A DNA stretch of 6,418 bases from NCBI GenBank assembly GCA_900556355.1, contig UNSP01000014.1:1-6418 (forward strand). The letters run 5' to 3'. The notes beneath the pieces are model-generated. The model was not told the DNA's origin and did not search any database. It saw only the letters and a program-made list of their open reading frames with translations. This document shows, in pieces, positions 5,748-6,418 of the stretch (position 1 is the stretch's first letter; each line of letters begins with the position of its first letter). Made by a program: the position numbers and the translations under genes. This DNA comes from Candidatus Saccharimonadota bacterium. GTDB taxonomy: Bacteria; Patescibacteriota; Saccharimonadia; Saccharimonadales; Saccharimonadaceae.

Positions 5748-6305
5748 ATGATTGTATTTTTTGGGCCGGCGGGTGCTGGGAAGAGTGTGCAGGGGCAAAT
5801 TTTAGCAGCGCGTCACGGTTGGCGTTGGCTTAGTGCCGGACAGTTGTTGCGCGATACTCACGATGGCGAATTGATTCATCGTATGCAATCTGGCGAACTG
5901 GTGCCGATGGAAACTATCAACGGTTTGATGGGTGAGGCTCTTAATAAAGCTAAGGATATTAATGGCGTAATTCTGGACGGTTATCCAAGACAATTAGAAC
6001 AGGCTAAATGGCTGATTGAGTCGCGTTCACATCACGGAAAAGACGTTAAGTTGGTGATTGTGCTAGAAGTTCCGCGTGACGAAATTTTGGAGCGTTTGAG
6101 GGTTCGCGGTCGAGTTGACGACACGCCTGAAGCAATTGACAAACGGCTCAGTATTTATCGAGGTGAAATTTACCCAATTTTGGATTATCTAAATGAAAAC
6201 GGTGTTCCAATTGTACATATGAGTGGCGTTGGAACTGTCGGGCAAGTTCATGATGAAATCGAGAGAGAGCTGGTCAGTCGCGGCATCGTTGAGGGCATAA
6301 AATGA
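5748..6305 (+). CDS. adk: Adenylate kinase family nucleoside monophosphate kinase, short-LID form
   Basis: Adenylate kinase interconverts ATP + AMP and 2 ADP in the cytosol. The 185-residue protein has the P-loop GPAGAGKS (6-13; Lys12), the NMP-binding segment LSAGQLLR (28-35), LVPMETINGLM (51-61), the hallmark DGYPRQLEQA (77-86), and a short LID RVRGRVDDTPEAIDKRL (118-134) with the expected Arg and Asp residues but no zinc-finger insertion. Two usually invariant spots differ: the P-loop reads GKSVQ instead of GKGTQ, and the NMP site reads SAGQ instead of STGD. AMP specificity is therefore likely but not certain. AGGAGG (5737-5742) overlaps the yqeY stop and sits five bases before the ATG, a near-ideal start. 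The gene overlaps map by four bases (ATGA), and adk-map is the classic order seen after secY. Confidence 0.88.
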   Translation: MIVFFGPAGAGKSVQGQILAARHGWRWLSAGQLLRDTHDGELIHRMQSGELVPMETINGLMGEALNKAKDINGVILDGYPRQLEQAKWLIESRSHHGKDVKLVIVLEVPRDEILERLRVRGRVDDTPEAIDKRLSIYRGEIYPILDYLNENGVPIVHMSGVGTVGQVHDEIERELVSRGIVEGIK

Positions 6306-6418
6306 GCCAATTGATCACTGGAGAAAAAACGCCGCAACAGATGAAAGATATGCGCGAGTGCGGCAAGATGCTTGCAACAATTTATGATGAATTGAAAAAA
6401 TCCGTAACGGCTGGAATG
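6302..6418 (+). CDS. map: Type I methionine aminopeptidase, N-terminal fragment cut by window edge
   Basis: Methionine aminopeptidase removes the initiator Met from nascent proteins. Only the first 39 codons are present. They read MSQLITGEKTPQQMKDMREC followed by GKMLATIYDELKKSVTAGM, matching the family start in which I.IKT..EI..MR.AG.......L...V.PG leads into the pita-bread fold. The metal-binding residues lie beyond the edge. The ATG at 6302 overlaps the adk TGA by four bases, and GAGGG (6291-6295) is six bases upstream, so the two are translationally coupled. The gene position after adk supports the call. Confidence 0.88.
   Translation, partial: MSQLITGEKTPQQMKDMRECGKMLATIYDELKKSVTAGM

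Noticed and set aside
1..6418. CRISPR array, insertion sequence, tRNA, rRNA or defence system
   Set aside because: No regularly spaced repeats, transposase motifs, terminal repeats or RNA gene signatures were seen; nearly all bases are accounted for by ordinary genes.
1..6418. Alternative genetic code with UGA read as glycine
   Set aside because: adk ends at TGA within an ATGA overlap with map, and family lengths all fit standard stops.

Overview
The window looks like chromosomal housekeeping DNA from a small-genome bacterium, most likely a Candidatus Saccharibacteria (TM7) or related Patescibacteria/CPR member. The support is indirect: moderate-to-low GC, very tight packing with stop/start overlaps, leaderless or near-leaderless start sites, compact versions of universal proteins, and a winged-helix regulator placed directly before recJ. 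This assignment is inference from gene style, not from a marker-gene comparison. Standard stop codons are used, and the adk stop is TGA in an ATGA overlap with map. That argues against the UGA=Gly code of Gracilibacteria and Absconditabacteria.

Layout. Positions 1-1696 (minus strand) are one continuous reading frame for the primosomal helicase PriA. It starts at 1696 and runs off the left edge without a stop, so only its last C-terminal part is missing. From 1736 onward everything reads on the plus strand. The order is a phosphoribosyltransferase-like protein (1736-2395); a 100-residue winged-helix protein joined by a 1-base overlap to the single-strand exonuclease gene recJ (2460-4390); an unrecognised 179-residue gene (about 4482-5021); and a translation/nucleotide cluster of rpsU (bS21), yqeY (GatB/YqeY), an adenylate-kinase-like gene and the first 39 codons of methionine aminopeptidase (5065 to the right edge).

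How they work together. PriA restarts stalled replication forks and RecJ degrades 5' ends at damaged forks and breaks, so the left two thirds is weighted to DNA repair. The right end is a growth cluster for ribosome function, adenylate balance and N-terminal methionine removal. Four transcription units on the plus strand are suggested by promoter-like sequences at about 1722, 2401, 4426 and 5027; three have an extended -10 (TGnTAnnnT type) and the fourth (rpsU) has both a good -35 and an extended -10. I found no convincing intrinsic terminator anywhere.

Most notable points. PriA appears to lack the winged-helix domain between its 3'-end-binding and helicase domains. priA and the PRTase-like gene are divided by only 39 bp, with mirrored -10 boxes each exactly 6 nt from the start codon, implying leaderless mRNAs and mutually exclusive polymerase binding. 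The PRTase-like protein keeps the family frame but has a degraded PRPP loop. The 179-residue gene is an orphan with different codon use. I saw no CRISPR array, mobile element, tRNA or rRNA.
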